A stretch of 64,000 nucleotides of DNA from Schistosoma haematobium (taxonomy: Eukaryota; Platyhelminthes; Trematoda; Strigeidida; Schistosomatidae): positions 29,929,809 to 29,993,808 of the forward strand of contig NC_067197.1 of NCBI RefSeq assembly GCF_000699445.3, in the 5' to 3' direction. The notes beneath the pieces are model-generated. The model ran no database searches. It saw nothing but the letters and a program-made list of their open reading frames with translations, and was not told the origin of the DNA. The translations under genes and the position numbers were made by a program. This document shows positions 1 to 12,110 of the stretch, piece after piece (within the stretch, counting starts at the first letter, position 1; each line of letters starts with the position of its first letter).

Positions 1-1384
1 TCCATATTTAGAGAAGAAAACAATATTCCACAGGTAGGCAACAAAAAATATGACACAAAGATGACAGTCATAGAGAAATCAATCACAACTGACAGAAATA
101 TGTTTTTAAAGAAAAAAAGGATACATTATCAATCACAACCAATCAGTCGAGAAGAATCAAACCATACTATTAGTAGTTTCCTGATTTCATTTTTCTCATT
201 GAATAATTGATCTAAAACATATATCTATATATGATCCACATGTTGACAATTGTAATGATAACGATTAAAATTAAAAAAAAGATTGATTATAGGTATGAAG
301 TGGGGTGGGCTGAAAGATTGAGATAAACAAAATCAATGTATCCACGTTGGTGGATAGAGATAGTAAAATATACATGACGACAAAGATAAAGTTAGATTGA
401 AGATAACAGCTGACATTATCTCGGTAATACATATCACTGTTGATTAATTCTTCTCTAAAATTATTCAAATACTCTCATATAATAAATAGATAGGGAAATA
501 ATGTTAAATAAGTCTTTTGAAGTTTTACTTAAAATTTCATGTTTCTAGTGAAGAATATACATTTTCTGTTATAATAACTACTGTATATGTATATGATTAC
601 CTTGGATATGTATTGATCAGTAGAGGGATAAGATATTTAATACTTGTACAATCTAAATTGGAGATAAAAGAAAGAAATAGTGAAAAATCCTAGGATTGAT
701 TAATCAAATTAATGATTATGTATATATAATGGTTTGTTTTAATCAACTATCACCTTTAAATACTGTTGGACAAATTTATCTAAACCAATCAATTAAATAG
801 AAAATGAATTAATTTATATACGAATCATGTAAATTGTTAAATGTTATAGAACTAGATTCATTTTTCTATCTGTAGAAATAAACAAACGGATTATTTCTTA
901 ATTAAAGAGGAAATACATCTTGTCTTGAATATAAATAATTATGACTTTTCATTTTACTAAAACAATTATGAGGTAAGTCAAATTAAATGTTATTGTAGTT
1001 TGTAATTGAGTTGTATTGATATATATGTGTATGTATATGTATAAACATACCCCTTGTGGAGTAGCATAGGCCGCCAGTAGCTCTTCTAGGGCTGTATATA
1101 TCAGAAGTAAGTTGATGTAATAATGCTTTCACTTAAATGTCTGAATCTGTATGAGTTATAAAACTCGAATGTTGATTAAATACACAATAATTAGTTATTA
1201 TTTAATATGAAATTTCACCCAATCAAATATTTTTGACGTCACCCTAATGATCTTTTAACTGCTTAACATATTGTCTTAAATAGGTATTTACAACAAAGTT
1301 ACTAGCTATCATATGAAAGTTGCTCTCACAACAATTTCTTAGTTTGAAATATGTATTTTGTGATATCTGACACTTATTTGCAAG
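1..1384. other. AT-rich non-coding DNA, no gene recognised
   Basis: Only short open frames with low-complexity composition occur here. A short GC-richer patch near 1045-1095 looks like a piece of a dispersed repeat, but it could not be assigned. No exon, RNA gene or clear mobile element was seen. Confidence 0.6.
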
Positions 1385-1520
1385 GTGTACTTGTAATCTT
1401 GAAGGAACTGATGCTCCCTGACGGATTCGATCCCGTGTCACCCAGCTTCACAATCAGAGACATTAACACTGAGCTATCCGGGCCGCGATTGACCTCTTCT
1501 AGGACTGAGATGTATTTACA
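1385..1520 (-). repeat. tRNA-derived SINE-like element (third tRNA-like family)
   Basis: The reverse complement carries an A-box-like TAGCTCAGTG and a B-box-like GGATCGAATCC at tRNA-like spacing, after a GCCCGGATAGCTCAGTG start. This resembles the internal RNA polymerase III promoter of a tRNA-derived SINE. It is distinct from the Smα and family B copies in this window, and no hammerhead core follows it. It lacks a full tRNA fold, so it is called a SINE-like repeat and not a tRNA gene. The short open frames across it are incidental. Confidence 0.5.
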
Positions 1521-1522
1521 AT

Positions 1523-1767
1523 TGATTGATCACTGGATGGTGATCAATGTCATGTATGTCAGGTCCTTCTTAGTGCAAATAGGATCTTATCGACCAAGTT
1601 GCAGTGTAGCTACTAGTTTAGATGACTTGACCACCATCTTATTTCAATATAGTGCATGCAATATCGAGTCACTCAGACTAGTGTTCACATCATATAGGAT
1701 TTGATCTACACTAAGAAGGATCTGACATTCATGACATCGATCACCACCCAGTGATCAATCAGTTATA
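1523..1767. repeat. Fold-back repeat, about 65-bp inverted arms
   Basis: A left arm starting TGATTGATCACTGGATGGTG is repeated in inverse at the right end (ATCACCACCCAGTGATCAATCA). Both arms also carry a shared block around CTAAGAAGGA / TCCTTCTTAG. The loop is about 115 bp. One arm of the same family recurs at about 32430-32495, so this is a dispersed repeat and not a single chance palindrome. No coding capacity is evident. Confidence 0.6.
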
Positions 1768-2018
1768 AATTTAATATATAAAATATGAAATATTAGTTTC
1801 TCTTATTATATAATTGTATATTTCAACTGAAGATCATTTTTCTAAGTGAAAATTCTTTTGGTCATATTCATATTGTACTGATTAATTAATATTAATAAAT
1901 AATTAAAACTGTCAGTCTGAATTTACAATCTCATTTCATTGTTTAAATCATTAAATTACTTTTTAAATCATTAAACTTCCTTTGATAGAAAAATACAAAA
2001 AACCAATTCCCAGATAAA
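1768..2018. other. AT-rich spacer
   Basis: No gene or recognisable repeat was seen between the fold-back repeat and the next Smα copy. Confidence 0.5.
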
Positions 2019-2366
2019 ATCATGAGTCGATTGGAGCCAGAACACCATACAAAACCTGTAAGCACTGGATGACCGTTTTGTCCTGGTATGGGACTCCTCA
2101 GTAGTGCGCATCCACGACCACACCTCGCGGGATTCGAACCCAGGACAGATCAGTATCGCGCACAAGCGCTTAACCACTAGATTACTGAGCGAGCATCCAA
2201 CGGTGTTAATGTCTAACTTCAACCAATCCACGAAATCGCATCACTGTACACCATTGTCTTCAGTGAGTTGATATCTCACAACAGACCCGGTTGAACTCTA
2301 CTGGTCACTGCATCTCTCTAGAACTCCAGGAAATGCCTCTTGAAGTCAGTCACTAGTGAGCAAATG
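2019..2366 (-). repeat. Smα-like SINE, near full length, with degenerate hammerhead
   Basis: On the minus strand the order is 5' body (CACTAGTGACTG, CAACCGGGTCTGTTGTGAGA), tRNA-like part with B box GGGTTCGAATCC (about 2128-2145), then a hammerhead region (about 2061-2112). This is the Smα layout of schistosomes: a tRNA-related, pol III-type SINE with a ribozyme. The core CTGAGGA fits CUGANGA, and the stem II arms GTCC/GGAC are present. The conserved GAAAC has become AAAAC, so cleavage is unlikely. Confidence 0.8.
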
Positions 2367-2386
2367 ATTATTGTCGGAAGAAGATT

Positions 2387-2690
2387 CTGTGGAGATTTTA
2401 GTAATTTAATAGTTGAAGTCATGAGACAATTGAAGCTAGAACACCGTGGGAAACTTTGAAGCACTGGATGCCGGCTCAGTAGTTTAGTTGGTTAATCTCT
2501 TGGCGCAAGACTGATAGGTCCTGGGTTCGAATATCGCGGAGGGCGGGATCCTGGACGCGCACTACTGAGGAGTCCCATACCAGTACAAAACGACCGTCCA
2601 GTACTCCCAGGTTTTCCATGGTGTTCTAGCTTCAATTGACTCATGATTTCAACTACTGAAATTACTAAAATCTCCACAAAACCCCTTTTG
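2387..2690. repeat. Smα fold-back copy (inverted 3' ends around a tRNA-like core)
   Basis: A plus-strand tRNA-like core (B box GGGTTCGAAT at about 2524) and hammerhead-like segment (2556-2610) end in the usual Smα 3' tail. The sequence before the core (2387-2468) is the reverse complement of that same tail (about 2596-2687). The copy can therefore fold into a hairpin with arms of about 80 bp. The junction lies at GGATG, shared by the tail complement and the normal body. The hammerhead has ACAAAAC in place of CGAAAC. Confidence 0.75.
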
Positions 2691-3046
2691 ATAATTTCCA
2701 GATAATTATTGAATATGTTGTGTGTAAAATAGAAAACAAATATCATATGGGAACAATTATGTAACATTAAGTTACACTAATCTTATTTTTTTATACGAAT
2801 AAAGCAAGCTGTTACTGTTACATTCATCTACATGTGATTAATCGTAAACACAATACTGTTTATGTACATTTAATAACTGCCTGGAGTTGATTTGATAAAC
2901 ATACTGTTTCATTGAAACTTCCTTTTGTATAAATAGGAAGAAAAAAATCAGTGAAGCCAGTAAAAATATTTATATATTATCAGTTTTTGTAGAATGTATT
3001 CATGTCAATAGTGGTACACTTAAGATATACTGATCTGATTGAAAAA
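2691..3046. other. AT-rich spacer, nothing recognised
   Basis: No convincing open frame, repeat or RNA gene was seen. Confidence 0.5.
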
Positions 3047-3431
3047 TGTCACATTGCGGAACACTTAAGGGAGTATCTATTGGGACGGCTTTCGAGTACT
3101 ATGAAGGGGAGTCTCTGGAGGCTCTAAAGGAGCCGAAGAGTTTCCATCTAATCAGAACGCGATAGAATTTTGTAGAATATCAACGTGGAATGCTACTTTT
3201 TGATAGTAGCATAACATGCCTCTTTGCGGATTGGCTAAATTATAATGATGTTATAACAAACGCTAAAATCAATAAATACCCATAATTTTTTGTAGATTTT
3301 GATTCTTATCCAACAAACACTTCTCCAGCTTTCTTCTGTATTCTGATTTGCGACTGTATGGTTCTAAACGTTTGATTGTTGTAGTTGTATACAGTATTCT
3401 GCCTTAATCAAGTAGCAAACATAACAGTATC
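3047..3431 (+). mobile_element. Possible solo LTR of an LTR retrotransposon
   Basis: The segment begins TGTCACATTGCGGAACACTT and could end at CAAACATAACA, giving the TG...CA termini of an LTR. Inside are a GC-richer promoter-like block, a TATA-like stretch near 3280 and a T/C-rich end. No flanking 5-bp duplication was found, and no gag or pol sequence adjoins it. The call rests on the terminal bases and composition only. It could instead be another repeat type. Confidence 0.3.
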
Positions 3432-4894
3432 AGTTAAATTAATGTTGTAGACTGTCTTTATTGTTGAGTGACAGCTAGAATCAAACGTAGATTAAGTTAT
3501 TTCTCTTGATCGACCACAATAATCTAATATTAAAAAATAAAGCATATAAAATCATAAAACGGACTAGTGCCTATATATCAACGCAATTGATAGGATTTAA
3601 TCGGGTGTGAAAATATAACAAATATGAACTTAGTTACTACTCACCGTAAGATATATGTTGCATGAACATAAGTGGTAACATGAACGATTCAAAGTGACAC
3701 TATTCGTTATCAGTCAAGTTGATGTGTACAAAAAAATTAAATATAAACTATAAAAACTGTTGATTTATGAGATCAGAATTTGTTACAATTCGAAAATCGG
3801 TAACATGCATTACGTCATCATCATAAAGTTCTTTATATGCACATATAAATGTTTGCAAACAAAATGAATAACGATGGTATAGAAAGACTTCAGATTTGAA
3901 ATTTCATATTCGAGAAAGTTGAGCTCAAATACCAGCTTGTCATCAACCGAAACATAATTTTATGTTTAGTGTGGTGAACATAACAGAACTGTAGGGTCGT
4001 TTAACTTTGATTATCATTTTCTTTCTATTTTTTTTATTTCCGAAACTTATAGTTTGACTGCTACATGTACGGAATACACCCATTAAGACATTAAATAAGA
4101 AAGATCAGTTCAGCGAAGAGTAAAAATAAGTATATATATTTGCGATTGTACAGTTTTGAAAATGAATTCGCCGAAAAGAGAACTCTTCGTTGAACTAATC
4201 TTTCTTATTTAATGTTACATATACAGTATTTCTCTTTAGTTATTTGAATATTTGTAGCTTTACATTTTTCCAAGTGTCACTTCTGACTTGATTGTAATTG
4301 TATATTTGTTTGAATGGCAAAATAATTAAGTAGATGAGTAATATATGAGAACAACTATTATGTTATGATATTATTCATATAGGTATATAGGAAACAAACT
4401 TCCGTTATATCATCAATGATCTCAGAGTTGCATGATCTTGAATACAAAAAAAAAGAACAAAATATTTCCTCGGATCAAGTTTAATTCATGTGGATGATAA
4501 TAAATTGGACACAACTCAAAAAGACTTCACATCATGATTAACAGGTTTAATTTACAATGAATTCACTTATTATTTGTTTAGTGACGTTGAGAAATTTACA
4601 AAAACAAATGCTCAATATCCAGGATATATGACGTAGTATGTAAAAGTAGATAAGCATTAAACTAAACTAAATATTTCTATGCACTATTTTCAATAATGAA
4701 TATTCTCTTGAAACTAAACAATATTCATTTAATTTTAAATTACTTTAGTTCACTAGAATGTGAGGTTTTCATATTCACACTGTAATGATAGTTCTATTAA
4801 TCCTATATTGTCATATTCACTTCACAATATTGACATGGTAAAAGATTAGTTTTTAAAGCATAAACATAACAACAAACTTATATCATATTTATGA
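3432..4894. other. AT-rich non-coding DNA
   Basis: No gene was recognised. A short inverted similarity around AAGAAAGAT near 4097-4205 (AGTTCAGCGAAGAGT versus ACTCTTCGTTGAACT) makes a loose hairpin. Confidence 0.5.
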
Positions 4895-5338
4895 ATTTAA
4901 TAATTGAGATCATGAACCAATTAAAGCTAGATCATTATAGAAAACCTGAAAGCACTAGACGTCGTTTCGCTCTATTGTGAGATTCCTCAAAAGTATGCAT
5001 CCACGACCCCACCTCACGAGCCGGCATTCATCGGTACTAATGTCTAACTTTAACTAATCCACTAAATTGAGCGACACATCCACTATTGTCTTCAGTGAGT
5101 TATTATCTCACAACAGACCCGGTTGAACTCCACTGATCACTGCTTCTCACTAGAACTCTAAGAAATATCTCTAGTGACCATATGTTCTTGTGGATGTTAT
5201 GGTAATTTTAACTGCTGAGGAGCTCTACAATATGACGAAACGGCCGTTCAGTGCTTTCAGGTTATCTATGGTAGTCTAACTTCAATTGACTCATAATCTC
5301 AACTATTAAAATTACTAATAATATCCATTAAAACCCTT
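4895..5338. repeat. Smα fold-back copy (minus body, plus hammerhead tail)
   Basis: From the left, a minus-strand Smα tail and hammerhead (about 4903-5010) lead into a minus-strand body (to about 5180) in which most of the tRNA-like B-box part is missing. A plus-strand hammerhead and tail follow (about 5208-5335). The plus hammerhead keeps CTGAGGA and GACGAAACGGCCGTT, but its stem II arms are disrupted (AGCTC versus ATGAC). The two tails face outward in inverted orientation. Confidence 0.7.
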
Positions 5339-5954
5339 CTCTGATATTTATAAATGTTTGAAAACGCTGGATAGATTTTGAAAACGCTTATTTTAAATAA
5401 GAGATCAAGATATATGAATTTGTGTTGTTACTTTACATCTGATTGTTTTATTAAATAGTTTATTAAATATATAAATATATATTTTATCAGACAAAAACAT
5501 TTTTTTTCCTTTTATTCAACACATTCACGTTTTCTCTTTATTCTTTATGAAACAAAAATGGCGAATACACCATAAACAGTAATGTTTCTAAGTCTAATAA
5601 ACTTTAAAAAGTAATTTTCTATAGGTCTATTCAGACAATCATATATTTCAAAACATAGTTAAAACTTGAATTGAACTATAACTGATTTGGACTAGTTAAT
5701 CAAAGAATACAATTAGAAAAAGTAAACATTCTGTATAAAAACTGTCCAAGTATACTTAGGAATTAGTTAACATTTATATGTATATCATAATAAATACGTT
5801 CTTCCATTGAAAAATGTTTATTCTATGTATAGTTAATCTTAAGTTCTTAAAACAGCATATATTTCCATTGAAAACAATGTAAATTAAGTTCGATGGAAGT
5901 GAAGCTGAAGAAAAACAAACAAACAAATTAAATACGTAATAATTTTAGTACTAA
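5339..5954. other. AT-rich non-coding DNA
   Basis: No gene or assignable repeat was seen. Confidence 0.5.
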
Positions 5955-6460
5955 AGTTTTTGGAGATTGATGAAGATTGTTGAGATCACGAAGTAGCGTA
6001 AGTTAGATATCTATCAATAATCAGGACGGACTGGATATTTTTTTCATCTTTTTATGTGACTTCTCAGTAGTGTACATCTACGGTGCCACCACAAGGAATC
6101 AGATGTTGTTGTCTCGCAGAGATTACTAGACGTTTTAAACCTTAAAGTTAAAGTTCAGTGCTTTTTAAGGTTCTTGTGAGAAATTATAACCAGTGAAGTT
6201 CAATCTCATCGATGGCTAGGTTGTTATTGACCGAAGACAATAAAAAGTGATTGTTTGTTGCCATGAGTTGATTGCTCTCAGACATGTATGTCATCTGACC
6301 CCTACTTCATGATCTACGTGTTAAGCGTTCGCTGTCATGTATCTAGGTTTTAAACTCAATCTTCGGTGTTGCTGTGGATCTATAATTCTGAGAAATTCTA
6401 TACAAAGACTAAATAGCTATCTAGTCCATCTTGAATTTTGATAATCCCTTAACTTATGTT
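5955..6460. repeat. Highly diverged Smα-like copies
   Basis: Scattered matches to Smα are visible in both orientations: GACTTCTCAGTAGTG (about 6059), AACCAGTGAAGTTCAATC (about 6189), ACCGAAGACAATA (about 6230) and a tRNA-like GTGTTAAGCGTTCGC (about 6319). All are too worn for a ribozyme or promoter to be predicted. Confidence 0.45.
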
Positions 6461-6656
6461 CGTTCGTGGTCTGAATGAAGTAGTATTATGTTGAGTGAGT
6501 ACATGAGTTAATTACATACTTGTTTCACTGAGGCATATATCTTATTGATATATTATTCTATCTATGTATATTGATGGATGATTTTAATATTTAATGTCCT
6601 TTCTTCACTTATTTAGGATTCTAGATGTCATGAAAAGATTATTTATCAACTATAGT

Positions 6657-6800
6657 TCATTTCCAATAGTTGAGATCATAAGTCAATTGAAGCTAGACTG
6701 TCGTAGGTAACCTGGAAGCACTGGATGGCCGTTTCGTCCTATTGTGGGACTTCTCATGACCTCAACTATTGAAATTACGATAATATCCACAAAAACCTGT
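6657..6800. repeat. Short Smα fold-back (tail-hammerhead-tail)
   Basis: A minus-strand Smα tail and half a hammerhead (GGCCGTTTCGTCC at about 6726) are joined directly to the plus-strand tail (TCATGACCTCAACTATTGAA). The body and tRNA-like part are absent. It is the smallest inverted-dimer copy in the window. Confidence 0.6.
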
Positions 6801-7189
6801 TCTGATATAGTTCATTTTGTTAATTTTAGCATATTTGTAAGCAAAATAAAAACACAAATAATCAAACTGCTTTAGTCCAGTCATAATAATAATTACTATA
6901 ATTGTAATAAAAAATAATATAGACTTAAATAAACAATATCTTTGAATAATATAATAAACAATGTCTTAGTATAACATTCTTTTTATTATGGTAGACAATG
7001 TTAAGTGTAAAGGATGAGTTCATCCATAAATAAATGATCTGTTAGAACCATATGATCATTATTGTTGTGCATTTTAATTGCAGTCTACTGATAACACCAT
7101 TTAACTCTTAGTTTTTTCATTACCTTGACGTGAGAGGAGATCTACAAATAAACTGAAGCAAATATTCAGTTTACTAAAAAAAATTATCA
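6801..7189. other. AT-rich spacer
   Basis: No gene or assignable repeat was seen. Confidence 0.5.
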
Positions 7190-7572
7190 GAAGAAGGTTT
7201 TGTGGAGATCTTCGTAATTTTATAATTGAGTTTATGAGTCAATAGAAAACCTGGAAGCACTGGATGGCCTTTTCGTCCTAGTATGGGACTCCTCAAAAAT
7301 GCGCATCGACGATCCCGCCCCTCGTGAGATTCAAACCCAGGACATATCAGTATCGCGCCAGGCGATTAACCAACTAAACCACCGAGCCGGCCGGCATCCA
7401 ACGGTGTTAATATCTAACTTCAACCAATCCATGAAATCGCACCACCGTCCACCGTTGCGGGTGAGATCGTGGATGCTTACTGCTGAGAAGTCCCATACTA
7501 GGACCAAATAACCGTTCAGTGCTTCCAGGTTTTTCACGATGATCTAACTTCAATTGACTCATGAACGTAATT
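7190..7572. repeat. Smα fold-back copy
   Basis: A minus-strand Smα (tail, hammerhead, tRNA-like part with B-box complement near 7325-7342, then body) spans about 7205-7465. It is joined to a plus-strand hammerhead and tail at about 7466-7570. Both ribozyme motifs are damaged. The left core reads TTGAGGA with GAAAA, and the right has GACCAAAT in place of GACGAAAC. Open frames across this copy are chance frames. Confidence 0.7.
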
Positions 7573-8350
7573 ATAAAATTATTAAAAAACTAACATAAAA
7601 CATTTATTTTCTCTACTCACTAGAGTGAGTAATTTCTATGAATTTGCAATAAATTTTCAAAATTAACTTATGCAATATTTTGACTGTTGCACAAATTGTT
7701 TACGCATATAATTCTTCATTGTAACTTACAAATTTCCGTATAAATCGATAATCGATAAAAAAAATTTGTACTCAAGGTTTGTGTTACAGTTTATTTGTTT
7801 GTAAGGACTAGTGTTACTATTCACCGAACCAAATCGAAAGGAATGTACTTGGCAATCAACTTATTACATAAAATAAATGGTTACTAAACGTGTTATTTTA
7901 AACAAATGTTTTTATGAAGATCCTTGAAGCGCTCCCGAGATATCCATTTTTTTATTTACTATGATATATAGTGTGTTTATTATAGTGACACATTGTAATC
8001 CATTAAAGCCTATTAACTCAATGTAAAATTTATTCTGTTCAAAATCATAATTCATTTTGAAGTCATTTAATCTGATATCAGTTGATGAACCACTAAAAAT
8101 AAAAGCTACGTAGATGCATAGCTCAAGTCGGGTACTCATCAACAATGTTGACTTTTAAAACCACTACCGTAAAATAATTTTGCTTTTAAAGATATCACCA
8201 TTAGTCAAACTTTTTAAGTGGTCAAATTATTTGTACAAACCACTACTTCTATTGAGCTTCAGAAAAGTGGCCGGGAAAAATAAACAAATAACCTTCTGAG
8301 TTTGTTTTAATGAATCATCAATAACTTTATTTCAAGTGATTAGCATTACT
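7573..8350. other. AT-rich non-coding DNA
   Basis: No gene or assignable repeat was recognised. A 77-residue minus frame at 7912-8145 has no recognisable domain and is judged incidental. Confidence 0.5.
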
Positions 8351-8642
8351 GATGAAACTATAATTTATGGACGAACAAATGAAATAAAAAATAACAAATC
8401 TAGTATTTTAGCACGAAATTCACCCATTCATATGTGTGACTAGAATTTTACCATTATACCTCATGTCAGCTCGTGATAAAAACCTCAACTTCAATTTGTA
8501 ACTTACACTTGTAACTTTAAATCTTAATCCTAATTTGTTACACTAATTTATAGCCCTCTTTTTAAACCTAATAAGTAGGTTCATTTTTTTCAAAGTCACT
8601 TTAACTTCTCTCAATGGTCATTCATAAGTTATAACCTCATCA
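8351..8642 (-). mobile_element. Merlin-type MITE (non-autonomous)
   Basis: The left end GATGAAACTATAATTTATGG and the worn right end GGTTATAACCTCATC (near its inverse) match the terminal inverted repeats of the 1,067-bp Merlin relic at 27802-28868. The interior aligns, in reverse, with the MITEs at 32.95 and 58.7 kb. It has no coding capacity. No clear target duplication was found, which fits an old copy. Confidence 0.6.
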
Positions 8643-9620
8643 AATCATTGACTGTACTCATATCATATAATCATGATATAATCTGAATTATCAATGTCAT
8701 ACCTGACGATTGATGAAATCTATTATTTATTTTATATAAAGAGAATCCATAAACATTTTAAATGACGAAACTATCGAATTTTATCCATTTTTTTTAAAAA
8801 AAGATAACATATTTCTATGGCATCCAGACGCATAATCTTTTTTTTAAAAAAATATAATAAACATTACAAGCTAATAATAATGTTAATAATAGGGAATGTT
8901 ACTTATTATCTAATGCCGACAAGAGATGTTATTCACGCAAATCTAGAAATCAGTATTATTGACTAAGATTCTATGTAAATTTCCTCATTTCTTTAATGTT
9001 TTATGCTTAATCATCAGATAAGCTCATCTGAAATTCCATTATATATATATTTTTAAAAACACAATGATAGTTATTACGATTACTATTATAGTTTACATAA
9101 TATTTACCTAGTCACTAAGGCAAGTAATCAAACATAACCACATGTCAGTCTGTTTTTTTTCTCTCTCTCGTCGTTTTTAACCCATTTTGTTGATACTTAC
9201 TTTTTCCTTTTTGGTTGATCTAATCAGTTATGACCTTTAAAAAGGATAATAATTTGTTCGTAACTAATCTATAAATAATAAAAGAAGAAAAAACTATGGA
9301 TAAATAACTGACATCATAGTTACAACATAAATTATATACAATTTATTAACATTTAAATTGATCGAATTTTGAGTGAACATTAAAGTGAAGAACAGAAAGA
9401 AGAAAAAAAAGATTTCCTTTTAGGAAACAACAATATGAGATCATTACATTTAGTTGATGATCATCATTTATAATTCAGTAGATAATAAGTTGATAGAGGA
9501 ATATTTTTAGCAAAATATTGTTCTTACATAATTTGTACATTTACTGAACGATCAAGATATTTTTTTTGAAGTGTTAATCAATGATTACAATAGAGAAAAG
9601 ATTATGTATATAACTAGTAT
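8643..9620. other. AT-rich non-coding DNA
   Basis: Homopolymer runs and a short CT tract (about 9159-9170) occur here. No gene was seen. Confidence 0.5.
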
Positions 9621-9897
9621 AGTGAACGAAAACACCAGTGAGAACAATCAAATGTATATGAATATAGATATTATTAAATCTCCTAGTAAATTTTGAGAAC
9701 TATATAGTAAATACTTCATTTGGAAAATGGTCATCAATTGTCTCAGACCCTACTGTTCCTTCATTTCCATACCAATCACTCTTTGATCTCGTTCCCGTCT
9801 CTCCGAACCTCTCAACCTTCTACCGCCAGGCATTCTACATTCGATTGGTGATACATACTACTTATACCTGTTGACATCAGTAGCACACATCACACTT
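9621..9897 (+). repeat. Unnamed dispersed repeat, family D copy 1
   Basis: The copy begins GTGAACGAAAACACCAGTG, passes through TCAATTGTCTCAGACC and ends GATACATACTACTTAT then CATCAGTAGCACACA. The same order occurs at seven other places in this window (10.85, 18.43, 32.56, 33.92, 36.83 partial, 38.33 and 48.58 kb). It has no coding capacity, no tRNA-like boxes and no obvious terminal repeats. Its family is not recognised. Confidence 0.65.
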
Positions 9898-10844
9898 GGA
9901 GTGATGCGCTATTTTATTTCATTCCTTACGGTTTTATTAATTTATCGATCTATCTCAAAAAGACTTTTCTGTAGTTAAAATAAGCAAGTGGGATACTGCA
10001 TCACAAGATATTCTGTGACGTGCTTAAAGATTCAAGGAATCACAAAGTAATTTACAAAATTGAAATCGGCCTTTATCTTTCCAGAATCTGAATACAGTAA
10101 AAGAATGTCAATATGTTTCGGTACGTGGATTACAAATGAAACATATTGAAACAGTATTACTAACTTTATAAACTTTCGCAAATAATATACTGTTTGCAGT
10201 GTTGCATAACAGTATTCAATTAATAGCTGAAACCCGATTTTCATAATACTAATTCTATTCATTGACCTTTGATCTTAGAGTAATATGATGTTTATAAGGT
10301 ATCTGGTAAAAAACGTAATGATTTATTTGCAATAAAAACGTTTTTATTTAAATTCAGCTATAGCTCAGTAATGTATACACATCTCTCTTATAGCAGGTTT
10401 TATTAATTTATTTCCCAATGATCTATACAGAGTATACTTAATAAATAGGAAGAACTATCAAATCGACATCAGTTACATGCATCACATTAGTACAATTTAT
10501 TGATAAATCAATATTGTTATAGAATTTTTCATTGGTTTTTTTAATACTAAAGTTACATATAATATGGATCAGTAGTTATGAAGAAATTAATAAAACTAAT
10601 AATGATCATCATAGACAGGATCAAATAGACAACGTTTTAAAAAAAACACTATGTAAGGTATAATAGAATTTATTTTTATTTACACATCTTAGATTAACTA
10701 TGCTCATTGTTTATCCTTAGAAATTGTCTGGAATACTGTAAATGAAATCAATTAAATTTATTTATAATGAAGAATTATAATGGATCATTTTATTTACAAA
10801 GTTATATGTTAGTTTAGCTTACAAATTGAAACATTTAAATGTTA
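9898..10844. other. AT-rich non-coding DNA
   Basis: No gene or assignable repeat was seen. A 76-residue minus frame at 10032-10262 is judged incidental. Confidence 0.5.
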
Positions 10845-11116
10845 ATGTGAAGGAGAACACAGGTGAGGACAACCGAATTATATTAAGGACAAAATTACAG
10901 AGTTACTTGGTAAAATAGAAAAACCATACTATAATACTTAATTTGCAAAATGTTCAATAACTGTCTCGAACTTCATTGTTCTTGCATTTCCATACTAATT
11001 GGTTTCTTTTCCCGCTCCTTGTTCCTTGATCTTCCCCATCTTCTGCTGCCAGATATTACATTCCTGACTCGTGTTATATACTACTTATATCAATATAAGT
11101 AGCACGCACCACATTA
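10845..11116 (+). repeat. Family D repeat, copy 2
   Basis: It has the same internal order as the 9.62-kb copy: GGAGAACACAGGTGAGGACA, then CTGTCTCGAACTTCATTGTT, then GTAGCACGCACCACATT at the end. Diverged, non-coding. Confidence 0.6.
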
Positions 11117-11845
11117 ACCCTACTTTTAATCCCTGTATGAATAGTTGACATTTCAAATTTCCTAGAAAACAAATTTGTTTTTGTTTTCAGAAAATTTTAT
11201 GAAAGCTACAATCAGAAGAAAACAATCATCCTAACATGTTCTTTTAATGATCACCATTTATTTTATATAAATAAGAATAGATTGTCATTTTTAATAGAGT
11301 AACTTTGGTATTTATTATTTTAGTGAATAAGTATCCAAAATGGTTTCTTATCTTGTCTTAATATAATGAAAAAAAGTAGTAATGATCATTCATAGAACAC
11401 ACTATATGCATATCAATAAAAAAATTAGTTATACACATAATAGTAACTTATGAAGGATTAAGGGTACATCTTCTTTGTATCATATACATATCGTCAATTC
11501 TCTTCATAATTTACTCTATTGGAAATTTTTAAAAAAAGACGAAACAACTACTTCATGATATGATATTTCTAAATAAATAAAGTTAAATAGATGATAAATG
11601 GAGTACATAATGAAAAAGGCAATTGGCATGATTCATTCTAATAAGCTGAAACGCTAATAGAATATTATAGAAATGTATCAAAAGTGTTCCCTTGTAACCA
11701 TCTCATTGAATTGATGTAACGATACCAAAATAAGCATAAAATAAATTTAAGATGGCCACATATTTTTTTTTGATAAATTGTCAATTCATTGTTTACAAAG
11801 TTTAGGAAATAATAATAATAAAAAATATATATCTTAATAAGCAAA
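11117..11845. other. AT-rich non-coding DNA
   Basis: No gene or assignable repeat was seen. Confidence 0.5.
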
Positions 11846-12110
11846 GATGGATAGTGGCTAGCAGTGTAATCCATAAAGTGCGTTTCTTCCTATTTGGGAC
11901 TCATCGGCTGAATGTACCTGCATCTCAGAGTTGATGATCACTCTGGAACTCGAACCCAGTACCATTCACTCTAAACGCCATCGCGTTATTCACTCAGCTA
12001 TATCGAGGCAATACGCACAGTATGCACATTTGCCAATAAGAGACTGATCAATTTCAGTCTTAAACCTCAATGGGAAGATTAAAGCAAACAATGTCAAGTG
12101 AATACATATC
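11846..12110 (-). repeat. Family B SINE-like element (tRNA-like plus hammerhead), minus
   Basis: On the minus strand the order is a fold-back arm block (about 12010-12110), a tRNA-like part (A-box AGCTGAGTGAATAAC, B-box GGGTTCGAGTTCC, about 11945-12003), a hammerhead region (about 11862-11920) and the end CACTGCTAGCCACTATCC. The ribozyme is worn: CTGANGA has become CCGATGA, and stem II GGAC has become GGAA. GAAAC remains. Confidence 0.65.
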
